Of a DNA stretch of 35,152 bases, positions 1-8,510 are shown piece after piece; the first letter of the stretch is position 1, and each line of letters opens with the position of its first letter. Below the pieces are notes generated by a model that was given only the letters and a program-made list of their open reading frames with translations, was not told the origin of the DNA and ran no database searches. Source of the DNA: Clostridia bacterium. Lineage in GTDB: Bacteria; Bacillota_A; Clostridia; Christensenellales; CAG-138. Made by a program: the position numbers and the translations under genes. The DNA is taken from NCBI GenBank assembly GCA_017394605.1, contig JAFPXU010000097.1:1-35152 (forward strand), given 5' to 3'.

Positions 1-953
1 AAGAATGGTCTGTGCTGATAAACTACAGGGTATAGCTTGTTGTAGTATTTTTTCGCTATATTATAAACCATTTCCTCTGAAACCCACTTATTTACTGGTC
101 GAAGATAAGTACTACGCTCCTCATGATCATATACTCCGGCATTTGCATCCTTGAGCACTTTTTGAGAATAAGGGAAAAGATCATCATGGCTTTTAAAGTG
201 CCTTTCAATAAAAAAATATTTTAGATGTTCTTCTAACCTTTGCTGTCTTCGCATTCCTTTCCAACTATCAAATGCGGCAGCCATATCACTTTCGGTTGGA
301 CCTGTTGAGATTGCTGTGCCTTTTAATTTTCCTGTTTTTATCCATGTCTTGCAGATTTCAATTACATAGGAGTGCGGTTTTGCTGTAGCATAAGCACAAG
401 CTCTGTGAACAGCACCATCTATGTCTTCTAATTCTAAGACGATGAAATAGTAGCGGTTCCCTTCCCAAGCAGCACAGCGTTCAGATAGTTTTAGTTCTGG
501 GAATAGTTTATCAATTCTTTTATTTGCATCTGATTCAATCTCCGGAGCAGTATAATGCCAATATGATTTACGGTCACTTGCAAATTTTGAGTAAGAAATG
601 CTTAGAAAAGGAATGTTCGTAATTGCCTTCATATCTTTAATAAACTTGGTGTTGTTATATTTGAACCCAATATCGTTCGGGGTCAGCTCCTCTATGCGTA
701 ACGAATAATACGTCTTCCCCTCAACAGGGAAGCCAAGATATGGGTTATTACGATATTTTCCATACATTTCTTCGGGATTGCTACAAAGATGTGCTTTTCT
801 TCCCACAATTTCTACCAAAATTGCAAGTGAATCATTCAGCGAATAAACATTGACAAGGTTATCTGGTGTACTAAACTTATTAATCGAGTATCCACGGAGT
901 CTACTTTCGAACTCAGTCAAGAATAGTTCCATTGTTTTAGGTGGAATATACAA
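1..953 (-). CDS. Unrecognised protein, C-terminus cut by the window edge
   Basis: On the minus strand a reading frame is open from a TAG upstream of about position 990 to the left edge, giving more than 310 residues. Two starts are possible: TTG at 953, six bases after a GGGGGA ribosome binding site (960-965), or ATG at 932 with no clear site. I favour TTG (start MYIPPKTMELFLTEFE). I do not recognise the family. Near the edge the residues run NKWVSEEMVYNIAKKYY and then VVYQHRPF. In my memory this pattern leads into a small restriction-nuclease-like domain (EYQGxQHF type) in other Firmicute proteins, but that part would lie outside the window, so the idea is an inference. Composition is A+T-rich compared with the genes after 2400, and it sits with other mobile-element remnants. 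Confidence 0.6.
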   Translation of the reverse strand, partial: MYIPPKTMELFLTEFESRLRGYSINKFSTPDNLVNVYSLNDSLAILVEIVGRKAHLCSNPEEMYGKYRNNPYLGFPVEGKTYYSLRIEELTPNDIGFKYNNTKFIKDMKAITNIPFLSISYSKFASDRKSYWHYTAPEIESDANKRIDKLFPELKLSERCAAWEGNRYYFIVLELEDIDGAVHRACAYATAKPHSYVIEICKTWIKTGKLKGTAISTGPTESDMAAAFDSWKGMRRQQRLEEHLKYFFIERHFKSHDDLFPYSQKVLKDANAGVYDHEERSTYLRPVNKWVSEEMVYNIAKKYYNKLYPVVYQHRPF

Positions 954-1017
954 ACAGCATCCCCCATAACTTAGTTTTCGTTTCTAATCTGCTAAATCAA
1001 TTACATAGCAGTAGTAC

Positions 1018-1578
1018 TTACCCAATTTTCGAACTAATAAAGTATTTCAGCACTTCGTATCTAAATGCTGAATCATTCCACATCTCAAAGTCACAGGCGA
1101 TAAAGGGATGCGCCATTGTACCACCGCCCTTGCCCTGTTTTGAGGTAATGCCGGTGGCATTCGTCAGGTCGATCCATTTCTTTGGTGTCAAAGTGAACTG
1201 CGGAGTTTTGGCATCAACCACAAGCTTTTGAAATGCAGCTTCATTGAATTGTGGGTTATTGTTCCGTTCCCATGCCGCCAGGAACTCCACTGTATTGCGA
1301 CTTCGCAACCAACTTTGAATTAGGTAACTCGGATTATCGGCATCAAACCTGCGTGCAATTTCAGTCAAAGAAATATAATCATCAGACGGATGCAGATATT
1401 TGGCCACCGTTTCTTCGAGGTAGGCGTTCATCTTTGGCTCATAGATCGGCGTCTCATCCTTTAATATCGACTCGAAGATAACATCCAAATAGCGGTTCCA
1501 ATCCACTGCTCTGATGGGAGATAGCTTATTCACACGCACCAGAAACTTCTCTCTGGTCAGCGCGTATGCCCACTCCAA
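1018..1578 (-). pseudogene. KilA-N domain protein fragment
   Basis: The segment from about residue 68 (YISLTEIARRF) through NPSYLIQSWLRSRNTVEF, KKWIDLTNATGITSK and GGGTMAHPFIACDFEMW matches the KilA-N DNA-binding domain found in phage and mobile-element proteins. The first 65 residues (EWAYALTREKFLVRVNKL onward) are not something I recognise. The only start is a TTG at 1578 with a poor ribosome binding site. The frame is open only a few codons further upstream, directly abutting the recombinase remnant. The protein stops right after the domain (KYFISSKIG), whereas the KilA-N proteins I know carry a further C-terminal part. I therefore read it as a remnant, probably truncated at both ends, though a short expressed protein cannot be excluded. 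Confidence 0.6.
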
Positions 1579-1599
1579 TTCTTCTTTGGTTGCTCTTGG

Positions 1600-1951
1600 A
1601 ATGTATTTTTACCACTTTCGCTTGATTTGGGTTTCGGCAGTTTTCCCCTTTCAAAAAGTACACAAAACAGTAGTCTTCAAACTTGATGATGCCCTTTGTG
1701 TACTTTCCGTTGTTCAGGAGCTTATTCAGTACATCTCTGCTCTATTGCACTTTTCCAGAGGGAGAAGGAATCCCTTCGTTGAATAAATAGCCTTGAATAG
1801 CTTCCAAGCTGTTTCCAGCTTTGTAGAGGCTGAAAACAGTTTTGACAACTTCCGCTTCCTCCGGCACGATTTCAACAAGCCCTTGCTTGTCCCTCCTGTA
1901 GCCGTAGCAGATTCTTCCAAAAAGTCTCGATTCGACTAATGACAACTTCAT
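1600..1951 (-). pseudogene. Serine recombinase remnant (recombinase domain only, internal stop)
   Basis: Translation from ATG 1951 gives FGRICYGYRRDKQGLVEIV followed by PEEAEVVKTVFSLYKAGNSL, the start of the Pfam Recombinase domain of large serine recombinases. After GIPSPSGKVQ the frame hits TAG (1743-1741), where the family has a conserved Trp. Reading through it, the same frame continues as SRDVLNKLLNNGKYTKGII and FEDYCFVYF, as expected for the family, so TGG to TAG is a likely nonsense mutation. The N-terminal resolvase catalytic domain is missing: an in-frame TAG lies just upstream and nothing else follows before the tRNA. The piece is therefore inactive. The end near 1600 is approximate because homology fades where the KilA-N frame begins. 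Confidence 0.75.
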
Positions 1952-2099
1952 AATTCTGGTTCCTTTCTAATTATACTGATTTCGACGTGCGTTTCAATAT
2001 AAAACACAAATATTAGTGGAATTAGTAGAAATTCAAAACCTCTATATTAGTGCTTTATATCGTCGGCTGATTGTTTGGGGTTTGTATTAATATGAAAAT

Positions 2100-2127
2100 G
2101 GAGCAGATTTCTTCGAAAATCCGCTCC
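2100..2127. repeat. Inverted repeat (hairpin) in the intergenic region
   Basis: GGAGC-A-GATTT, a CTTCGA loop, then AAATC-C-GCTCC forms a near-perfect 11-bp hairpin with one A/C mismatch. On the minus strand it is followed by ATTTTC, so it may be a weak minus-strand terminator; on the plus strand only A residues follow. It lies in the otherwise empty 1952-2158 stretch between the mobile-element remnants and the tRNA terminator. Confidence 0.5.
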
Positions 2128-2158
2128 AAAATAACATTTATTCAGTTATTTGTGGGAT

Positions 2159-2198
2159 AAAAAAAGACAAACAGGCTTGTTTCAGCTTGTTTGTCTCT
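2159..2198 (-). terminator. Intrinsic terminator of tRNA-Ala
   Basis: Read on the minus strand just after the tRNA CCA end: GACAAACA, a loop, then TGTTTGTC (perfect arms) followed by an uninterrupted run of seven T. Placement and polarity fit termination of the tRNA-Ala transcript. Confidence 0.8.
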
Positions 2199-2200
2199 TT

Positions 2201-2277
2201 TGGTGGAGCATAGCGGATTCGAACCGCTGACATCCACACTGCCAGTGTGGCACTCTAGCCAGCTGAGCTAATGCCCC
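2201..2277 (-). tRNA. tRNA-Ala (anticodon GGC)
   Basis: On the minus strand the acceptor stem GGGGCAT pairs with ATGCTCC, followed by A and an encoded CCA (2203-2201). The anticodon stem CCACA/TGTGG encloses loop CTGGCAG, so the anticodon is GGC. The T-arm GGTTCGAATCC is canonical. The 3' end faces the mobile-element remnants on the left, which is the side where integrases normally insert. Confidence 0.95.
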
Positions 2278-2288
2278 GTGCTCGATAA

Positions 2289-2317
2289 ATTATAGGAGAT
2301 TTCCATCGATTTGTAAA
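2289..2317 (-). promoter_or_regulatory. Sigma-A promoter of tRNA-Ala
   Basis: The minus strand reads TTTACA (2317-2312), a 17-bp spacer and a perfect TATAAT (2294-2289), placing the start point about five bases before the tRNA 5' end at 2277. Confidence 0.75.
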
Positions 2318-2386
2318 GCAATATTTATCTCATTTTCAACACTTGTATGAACTTTTTGTTCAAAATGTCATACGCGGATGGAAATA

Positions 2387-2395
2387 TGCTAAAAT
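2387..2395 (+). promoter_or_regulatory. Possible extended -10 promoter before PBP1A
   Basis: TGCTAAAAT fits the extended -10 pattern TGnTAAAAT and lies 27 bases before the TTG start. No convincing -35 box is seen. A small TGAAC/GTTCA hairpin lies just upstream (about 2348-2362). Confidence 0.4.
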
Positions 2396-2421
2396 AACCA
2401 AAACAGTTTGTGGAGGTTATT

Positions 2422-5178
2422 TTGCCTGCTGTAAAAGCGTTTTTTGCCGATTTGCTGAAGAAACTGAACGCGGCGGTCGGCAGAAAAAGCAATAATTCAA
2501 ACGATTCGGCTTTCATGCTGACGAAGGCAAAACGGCAGCGCCCGTTCATGCTAGCGGTTCTGTTTACCTCTCTGAAGCTTCTGATTGTCGCGTTTGTCGT
2601 GATCTGTTTCGCGGGTCTCGGGCTGGCGTTCGGAATTGTGAAGGCGTATGTGGATACTGCCCCCACGCTGGATGTCGCTCAGCTGACGATCTCGGACAGG
2701 ACCTCGTTTTTATACGACAGCAGCGGAGACCTCATCACATCCATCGCGGACGTGGAATACAGGGACTGGGTGGACATAGAGGATATCCCGCCCATGGTGC
2801 AGAACGCCTTCATCGCGGTGGAGGATGTCCGCTTCTATAAACATTCCGGCGTGGATTTCAAACGCCTATTTTCGGCCGCCCTTGAGATTCTCGGCAATTC
2901 AAATTCTTCCGGCGGCAGCACCATCACACAGCAGCTGATCAAAAACAAAATACTCGGCTCCCAGCGGAACTACAAGCGCAAGATCCAGGAAGCCTATCTT
3001 GCCGTTCAGCTTGAAAAGATGATTTCCAAAGAGGATATCCTCGAAGCGTATCTGAACGACATCTATCTCGGCGAGTCCAATTACGGAATCAAGACGGCGG
3101 CGTCCGATTACTTCGGAAAGGAACTCTCCGATCTGACAATAAGGGAGTGTGCAATGCTCGCCGGTCTTGCGCAGGCGCCGTATACGTATAATCCTCGAAG
3201 GAATATGTACGTGCGGGACAAGATGGAGATCACCAACAACCGGACGAACCGGGTGCTTTCCGCGATGTATCAGGCAGGATTCATCTCGGAGGAACAGTAT
3301 GAGCAGGCCATTCAGGAGGCTACGCAGATCCTGAAGGAAAGCAAACAGAAGCAGCTTTACGACATGCCTTATTTCGTGGAATACGCCATTTACGATGTCG
3401 TGTCGCACCTGCTTGCCGCGAGAGAGCTCCCGGATACGGCTGCCAACAGGAACGCGATCGAGAACGAACTGCGTACCGGCGGCTATCATATCTACACCAC
3501 GGTGGACAGGAAGATCCAGAATACCGTTCAGGAAACGTTGTCGACCTGGGATAAATACCCGCATCTCGCCGACTCGAGCAAGGCGCTCAGCATAGAGACC
3601 AATTCGGAAGGAAACGTGCTGGAAACGATCCAGCCCCAGGCTGCGGCGGTCGTACTGGACTACAGGACAGGAGAACTCCGCGCCGTAGTGGGGGGCCGGG
3701 ATACCCCCACGGTCAGGAAGGGAATCAACAGGGCGTATCAGAGCTATAACGAGGTCGGGTCTTCCATCAAACCGCTTTCCGTATACGGGCCCGCGCTGGA
3801 TCTCGGCCTTTCTCCCGCATCGATCATCGCGAACATGGACGGTCCGATTGAAGGATGGAACACGCCTAGCGGCTATCCGTCTGGCGGACTGGATTCCCGC
3901 TACGGTCCCGTTACGCTGCGGCGCGGCGTTATGTCTTCGCTGAATGTCGTTGCGGCGCGCGTGCTCATGGACAGCGTGACGCCTGCCGTGGCAGCGACAT
4001 ATATGGAAAAACTCGGCGCGAACATGTCGAAGATCAATGTGGACGGTTCCGGGCTTGCGCTCGGAACGTCAGGTCTGACGCCGATTCAGATGGCTGGCGC
4101 TTACGGCGCAATCGCCAACGAGGGCGTCTATCTGGAGCCCCTCTCGTTTACAAAGGTAACGGATTCGGAAGGGAATATCCTGCTGGACGCGGAAAAGATC
4201 AGGACCAGAACGCCGGTGTTCAAGAAGAGTACCGCCTACCTGCTGGTTGATATCATGAAGGACGCCGTCAAGTCCGGAACCGGAACAAAGGCGAAAATCG
4301 ACGGCATGACGGTCGCCGGAAAAACCGGAACAAACTCCGATTACGCGAGTGTTTATTTCGCGGGGATAACGCCGTACTATGTATCCACCGTGTTTATCGG
4401 TCACGATTATCCGGTCAATAAACTGAAGAGCGGTGCCTCGGGCGGCGGATATGCGGCTCCTCTGTGGCGGACATATATGGAGAAGATTCATGAGGGACTG
4501 GAGGACCGGAGCATTATCGACGAAGATCCTTCCGCTCTCGGGCTGGTGAAGAAGACTGTCTGTACGGTATCCGGAATGCTTGCGACGGACGCATGCAAAG
4601 AGGATTCGGATCACAAGGCTGTAACAGACTGGTTTGTTTCCGGCACAGAGCCGACCGAGTACTGCGACATGCATGTATCGGTCGAGATCTGCAAGGAATC
4701 CGGCGGGATCGCGACGCAGTTCTGTCCGGAGTCCACGACCTCTGTAGAAACGTACATCCTGATCCGGAGCGGATCGCAGTTTGATCAGTTTGAGGATGAG
4801 TACCTGTTCAAGGCAATGCCTAACGCGGTGCGGACCGATATTTCTACGGATGAATTCGTAAAACAGTTCAGTCCCTGCTCCGTGCACGCAGTCGGATCGA
4901 CGGGCGTGTTTGAACTGAAGCAGGAGGCTGAATCCATGATCGATGTCGTTCTGGAGTTTATGCAGAACAATCATCTGAGCGCGGAAACGGCGTATCTTCT
5001 GAATTACGATATCGAGCAGCTGAGACATACGCTGTCCGGCTATGAGTATTCCGAGATAGAATCTTTCCTGCAGACGCTGATGAACGATTATACCGGCGCG
5101 AAGGGAGAAGTTGCCATTCAGCAGCAGAATCAGCCGGTTGAAACAAACGAAGAGGGAGAAAACGGTGGAGACGATTGA
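2422..5178 (+). CDS. ponA: Class A penicillin-binding protein (PBP1A, glycosyltransferase plus transpeptidase)
   Basis: A bifunctional cell-wall synthase that polymerises lipid II and cross-links the glycan strands. The start is TTG 2422, five bases after TGGAGG (2411-2416); the longer GTG 2410 would place that site inside the gene. The 918 residues contain a short cytoplasmic segment and a membrane anchor (about 43-72). The GT51 domain follows with EDVRFYKHSGVD (catalytic Glu about 134), GGSTITQQL (164) and the LEAYLNDIYLG segment. The transpeptidase has SSIK (Ser447, Lys450), SLN (506-508) and KTGT (634). A C-terminal region with several cysteines (CTVSGMLATDAC, SVEICKESGG) and an acidic tail follows. 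All catalytic motifs are intact. It overlaps the next gene by 14 bases. The symbol follows common usage; mrcA is an equivalent name. Confidence 0.95.
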   Translation: MPAVKAFFADLLKKLNAAVGRKSNNSNDSAFMLTKAKRQRPFMLAVLFTSLKLLIVAFVVICFAGLGLAFGIVKAYVDTAPTLDVAQLTISDRTSFLYDSSGDLITSIADVEYRDWVDIEDIPPMVQNAFIAVEDVRFYKHSGVDFKRLFSAALEILGNSNSSGGSTITQQLIKNKILGSQRNYKRKIQEAYLAVQLEKMISKEDILEAYLNDIYLGESNYGIKTAASDYFGKELSDLTIRECAMLAGLAQAPYTYNPRRNMYVRDKMEITNNRTNRVLSAMYQAGFISEEQYEQAIQEATQILKESKQKQLYDMPYFVEYAIYDVVSHLLAARELPDTAANRNAIENELRTGGYHIYTTVDRKIQNTVQETLSTWDKYPHLADSSKALSIETNSEGNVLETIQPQAAAVVLDYRTGELRAVVGGRDTPTVRKGINRAYQSYNEVGSSIKPLSVYGPALDLGLSPASIIANMDGPIEGWNTPSGYPSGGLDSRYGPVTLRRGVMSSLNVVAARVLMDSVTPAVAATYMEKLGANMSKINVDGSGLALGTSGLTPIQMAGAYGAIANEGVYLEPLSFTKVTDSEGNILLDAEKIRTRTPVFKKSTAYLLVDIMKDAVKSGTGTKAKIDGMTVAGKTGTNSDYASVYFAGITPYYVSTVFIGHDYPVNKLKSGASGGGYAAPLWRTYMEKIHEGLEDRSIIDEDPSALGLVKKTVCTVSGMLATDACKEDSDHKAVTDWFVSGTEPTEYCDMHVSVEICKESGGIATQFCPESTTSVETYILIRSGSQFDQFEDEYLFKAMPNAVRTDISTDEFVKQFSPCSVHAVGSTGVFELKQEAESMIDVVLEFMQNNHLSAETAYLLNYDIEQLRHTLSGYEYSEIESFLQTLMNDYTGAKGEVAIQQQNQPVETNEEGENGGDD

Positions 5179-5842
5179 GACCCGGCTGGAGGGCCTTTAC
5201 ACAGAGGAACGGACCAGGCTTGCGGCACTTGCCACCGCGGATACGCCGCAGGGGGAATACGCTTCGCCTGTGTTCGGGGCGGGGTCTCCGGATTCCGATA
5301 CCGTACTGATCGGGGAAGCGCCCGGAGCGGAGGAAACCAAAACCGGGATTCCGTTCGTCGGAAAGGCCGGGAAGCAGCTGGATCAGCTGCTTTCGGAGGC
5401 GGGAATCGACAGAAAACGGCTTTTCCTGACCAATACGGTGAAATACAGACCGGTCGTGCGCAGCGTGAAAACGACAAGAAACAGGACGCCTTCCAGGAAG
5501 GAGATCGTTGAGGCACTGCCGCTTCTTCGAAATGAGATGGAACTGCTCCGGCCTGCGGTCATCGTTACACTCGGGAGCACGCCGCTCGGCGCGGTTCTGG
5601 ATCTTGCGTCGGAAAAGCGTGTGCCGATCGGAGAGGCGCACGGGAAAGCCCGAAGCATCTCGATCGGATCGCTGAAGACCTGGATTTTTCCGCTTTACCA
5701 TCCCGCAAGCTGCATCTACAACCGTTCGCTGACGGAGGTGCTGCAGACGGATGCCGCACAGCTTGGGCGTTTTCTTGATGAACAGAATGCCGCGTGTTAT
5801 GATAGACGCGTAATGAATATGCAAAAGGAGAAACATGTATGA
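5165..5842 (+). CDS. Uracil-DNA glycosylase family 4-like protein lacking Fe-S cysteines
   Basis: Predicted to remove uracil from DNA in base excision repair. GTG 5165 is chosen because GAGGGAG lies six bases upstream; a longer ATG start at 5111 would overlap the PBP gene extensively. The 225 residues carry GEAPGAEE (50-57), PFVGKAGKQLD, TNTVKYRP (89-96) and LYHPAS (His179), the usual order of family 4 motifs. The four cysteines that bind the 4Fe-4S cluster in classical family 4 enzymes are absent: there is none in the N-terminal part, Tyr94 replaces the Cys of VKCRP, and Ala replaces the Cys before PLL. It is therefore probably a cluster-free relative, and activity is likely but not certain. 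Its stop overlaps the next start (ATGA). Confidence 0.85.
   Translation: METIETRLEGLYTEERTRLAALATADTPQGEYASPVFGAGSPDSDTVLIGEAPGAEETKTGIPFVGKAGKQLDQLLSEAGIDRKRLFLTNTVKYRPVVRSVKTTRNRTPSRKEIVEALPLLRNEMELLRPAVIVTLGSTPLGAVLDLASEKRVPIGEAHGKARSISIGSLKTWIFPLYHPASCIYNRSLTEVLQTDAAQLGRFLDEQNAACYDRRVMNMQKEKHV
5775..5803 (+). promoter_or_regulatory. Candidate sigma-A promoter for the first two-component system
   Basis: TTGATG (5775-5780), a 17-bp spacer and TATGAT (5798-5803) lie within the last codons of the glycosylase gene and about 35 bases before the response regulator start. It could let the regulator/kinase pair be expressed apart from the PBP gene. Confidence 0.5.
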
Positions 5843-6522
5843 CGACGCAGAAGATCCTGATTGCCGACGATGAACCTACCGTTCACGAATCTCTGGGGAT
5901 CTACCTGAAAGCAGACGGCTTTGAGACCGTGGACGCCTATGACGGGCAGGAGACACTGGATAAACTCAATGCGGACATTTCGCTGGTCGTGCTCGACCTG
6001 ATGATGCCCAAAAAGTCCGGCATCGAGGTCTGCCGGGAGATCCGGAAAACGTCTCAGCTTCCCATACTGATGCTTACCGCAAAGGGAGAGGAAATCGACA
6101 GAATTCTAGGCCTTGAACTCGGAGCGGATGATTATATTGTGAAACCGTTCAGCCCCAGGGAAGTGGTAGCGAGGATCAAGGCGGTCCTGAGACGTACTTC
6201 CGAACAGCCTAAGTCCGATTCGGACGTAGTGACGCATAACGGTCTGTCGATCGATCTGAAGAGCTATACCGTGCTGCTCAAGGGTGAGCCGGTGATCTGC
6301 ACCCCGAAGGAGATCGAGATCCTCCACCTTCTCGCGTCCCATCCCGGACAGGTCTTTACGAGAGAACAGCTTCTTTCCAAGGTGTGGGGTTATGATTTCG
6401 CGGGTGAGACCAGAACGGTTGATACGCATATCAAGCGGATCAGGGCGAAACTGGATTCCGCCTCTCTCGGCTGGAGCATCAAAACGATTTACGGAGTCGG
6501 TTACAAATTCGATCTTGACTGA
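5839..6522 (+). CDS. OmpR/PhoB-family response regulator (first system)
   Basis: A DNA-binding transcription factor switched by phosphorylation from the kinase encoded next. Of 227 residues, the receiver domain (about 4-118) has the acidic pair Asp10/Asp11, the phospho-acceptor Asp53 in VVLDLMMP, Thr80 and Lys102 in IVKPF. The C-terminal winged helix (about 130-225) ends in the family signature TVDTHIKRIRAKL and YGVGYKF. The start ATG follows AAAGGAG (5824-5830) by eight bases and overlaps the upstream stop as ATGA. The stop lies three bases before the kinase start, so the two are co-translated. The nearest relative in the window is the second regulator at 8580, with identical stretches such as LELGADDYIVKPFS. 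Target genes cannot be told from the sequence. Confidence 0.93.
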   Translation: MTTQKILIADDEPTVHESLGIYLKADGFETVDAYDGQETLDKLNADISLVVLDLMMPKKSGIEVCREIRKTSQLPILMLTAKGEEIDRILGLELGADDYIVKPFSPREVVARIKAVLRRTSEQPKSDSDVVTHNGLSIDLKSYTVLLKGEPVICTPKEIEILHLLASHPGQVFTREQLLSKVWGYDFAGETRTVDTHIKRIRAKLDSASLGWSIKTIYGVGYKFDLD

Positions 6523-6525
6523 TAC

Positions 6526-8466
6526 ATGAAAAGCGTTTTTTTCTGGAGACTGCTGATTGCCACGGTGCTGATCCTGCTGCTAGCGAATGTCATTTCGCTT
6601 GCAGCTTATACTTATGTGGGGAAAAATGTCTTCATCTCTCTGGAAATGGACGAACTGGAGCCCCAGGCGGAATACACGAAACAGGTATATCAGGAATATA
6701 AAACCGGCGCGCTGGACCGGAAAGCGTTCAACAAGCTGATCGAACAGCAGACGATCGCCGGGAACTCGACCATACTGATTGCGGACCAGATCGGAAAGAC
6801 CATGATCGTCCGAGACATCGGAAAAGATATCCGCATTACCGATTACGGCGCGTCTTTTGCCGCCGACATCCAGGCGGTTCTGGAAGGCGGAACTGTGCAC
6901 AACGAGCAGATGATGACGTCCGACAGCGAGCCTGCGATCTGCGTCGGCATCCCCGTTTATGATCCGGATGGCAGCGTTTCGGGCGCCGTATTCATCATCA
7001 AGCAGATCAGCAGGATACAGTCCGCGTATCAGAAACTGAGTGATACGCTGATTCTGACAATCATATTAGGCATGATGGTCGGAATGCTGTGTGTGTTCTT
7101 CTCTGCAAGAGCGACGTCGAAACCTCTGATTGAAATGGCCGACACGGCTCTTGAGATGTCGAAGGGCAATTTTAAGGTCAGAGCCAATGAGGACATATCC
7201 GGCGAAAGCGGGATCCTTGCCCGCGCGCTGAACCAGCTGTGCGACAATCTGTCGAGCACCATTAACCAGCTGAGAAGCGAGAAGAGCCAGCTGAATTCCC
7301 TGCTGATCAGCTTCAATGACGGTGTTGCCGCGATCGATCAAGCGGGACAGCTGACGCATTTTAATCCCGCTCTGCAGAAGATGTTCGGTACGCTGGATAC
7401 GGAAACGCCTCTGGATGTGGTTCCGGACGGATCCATATGGGGAAAGTTCCATGAAGTGCTTGAGACGGAAGAACCCCAGACGCTTCATTACAAGTTGCCA
7501 GGCGACAGAATGCTGTGGATCACCATCGTTCCGATCCAATCGGACGAAGGGGAATGCACCGGCGCCGTCGGTCTGTTCAAGGACGTGACTGAGTTCGAGA
7601 AGCTCGAGCAGACACGAAGGGATTACGTGGCGAATGTCAGCCATGAACTCCGGACGCCTCTGACCGCCATACGCGGGCTGCTGGAACCCCTGGCGGACGG
7701 CATGGTGAAGGACGACGCGACCAGGAACCGGTATTACGATACCATGATGCACGAGGTGCAGCGTCTTTCCAGACTGATCACCGACCTGCTCCAGCTGTCC
7801 AGGCTTCAGTCAGGAACGGAATACATGGAAGTTTCCGCGGTCAATACGTATGAACTGCTGGAAGACGTCATGATGAATTACAAAACGGAAGCGGAACAGA
7901 AGGGAATCCGTCTTCTCCTTAACGCGGACCATGTACCTTACGCGATGACGGACAGGGACAGGATCGAACAGGTTCTGGTTATCCTGATCGACAACGCGAT
8001 GCGCTACACGCCCCCGGGCGGCACCATCGAGATCGCGGCTTCCGACGGCGATGTGATTGTGGTATCGGTTTCCGATACGGGATGCGGCATTGCATCGGAA
8101 GAACTTCCGCATCTGTTTGAGAGATTCTATAAGGTCGATAAATCAAGGAAAGACGGCGGAACGGGGCTTGGGCTTTCGATCGCGAAACAGATCATCGACA
8201 TGCTCGGAGAGCAGATCCTCGTGGAGAGCGAGGTCGGGAAGGGAACCTGCTTCAGTTTTACGCTGAAAAAATACGTCAGCAACGCGATCGCATTGGGGCC
8301 GACAGCGGATTACATTTACGATCCTTCCAAAGAAGACAACGCTGCGTGTCAGGATACGGACGGCGCGGAAGAAGATGTTCCTTATGAAGTCATCAAACCG
8401 AAAAAAACAAGAAAACGGACCAAAAAGAGCAAGCGCACGGACAGCGGAAAGAAAGACACCCGTTAA
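6526..8466 (+). CDS. Membrane sensor histidine kinase with HAMP and PAS (first system)
   Basis: Senses a signal at the membrane and phosphorylates the regulator encoded just upstream. Layout of the 646 residues: membrane helix (about 7-30), an extracytoplasmic loop of about 135 residues, second helix (about 172-192), HAMP (to about 245), a PAS-like segment (about 255-355), and HisKA with the phospho-accepting His373 in SHELRTPLTAIR. The ATPase domain has the N box LIDNAMRYTPPGG, G1 DTGCGI, F box FERFYKVDKSR and G2 GTGLGLSIAKQI. The architecture resembles WalK/PhoR-type kinases. Unusually, about 65 residues follow the ATPase domain and end in a Lys/Arg-rich tail (KPKKTRKRTKKSKR). An intrinsic terminator lies 54 bases downstream. 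Confidence 0.93.
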   Translation: MKSVFFWRLLIATVLILLLANVISLAAYTYVGKNVFISLEMDELEPQAEYTKQVYQEYKTGALDRKAFNKLIEQQTIAGNSTILIADQIGKTMIVRDIGKDIRITDYGASFAADIQAVLEGGTVHNEQMMTSDSEPAICVGIPVYDPDGSVSGAVFIIKQISRIQSAYQKLSDTLILTIILGMMVGMLCVFFSARATSKPLIEMADTALEMSKGNFKVRANEDISGESGILARALNQLCDNLSSTINQLRSEKSQLNSLLISFNDGVAAIDQAGQLTHFNPALQKMFGTLDTETPLDVVPDGSIWGKFHEVLETEEPQTLHYKLPGDRMLWITIVPIQSDEGECTGAVGLFKDVTEFEKLEQTRRDYVANVSHELRTPLTAIRGLLEPLADGMVKDDATRNRYYDTMMHEVQRLSRLITDLLQLSRLQSGTEYMEVSAVNTYELLEDVMMNYKTEAEQKGIRLLLNADHVPYAMTDRDRIEQVLVILIDNAMRYTPPGGTIEIAASDGDVIVVSVSDTGCGIASEELPHLFERFYKVDKSRKDGGTGLGLSIAKQIIDMLGEQILVESEVGKGTCFSFTLKKYVSNAIALGPTADYIYDPSKEDNAACQDTDGAEEDVPYEVIKPKKTRKRTKKSKRTDSGKKDTR

Positions 8467-8510
8467 TATGTTTGAAATTTGACAAGTTTATGTAAAAGCT
8501 GGCAATGGCA

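Noticed and set aside
4069..5028. 319-codon minus-strand frame opposite the PBP gene
   Set aside because: No motif, rich in Arg/His as expected from antisense of G+C-rich genes, and inside an intact gene.
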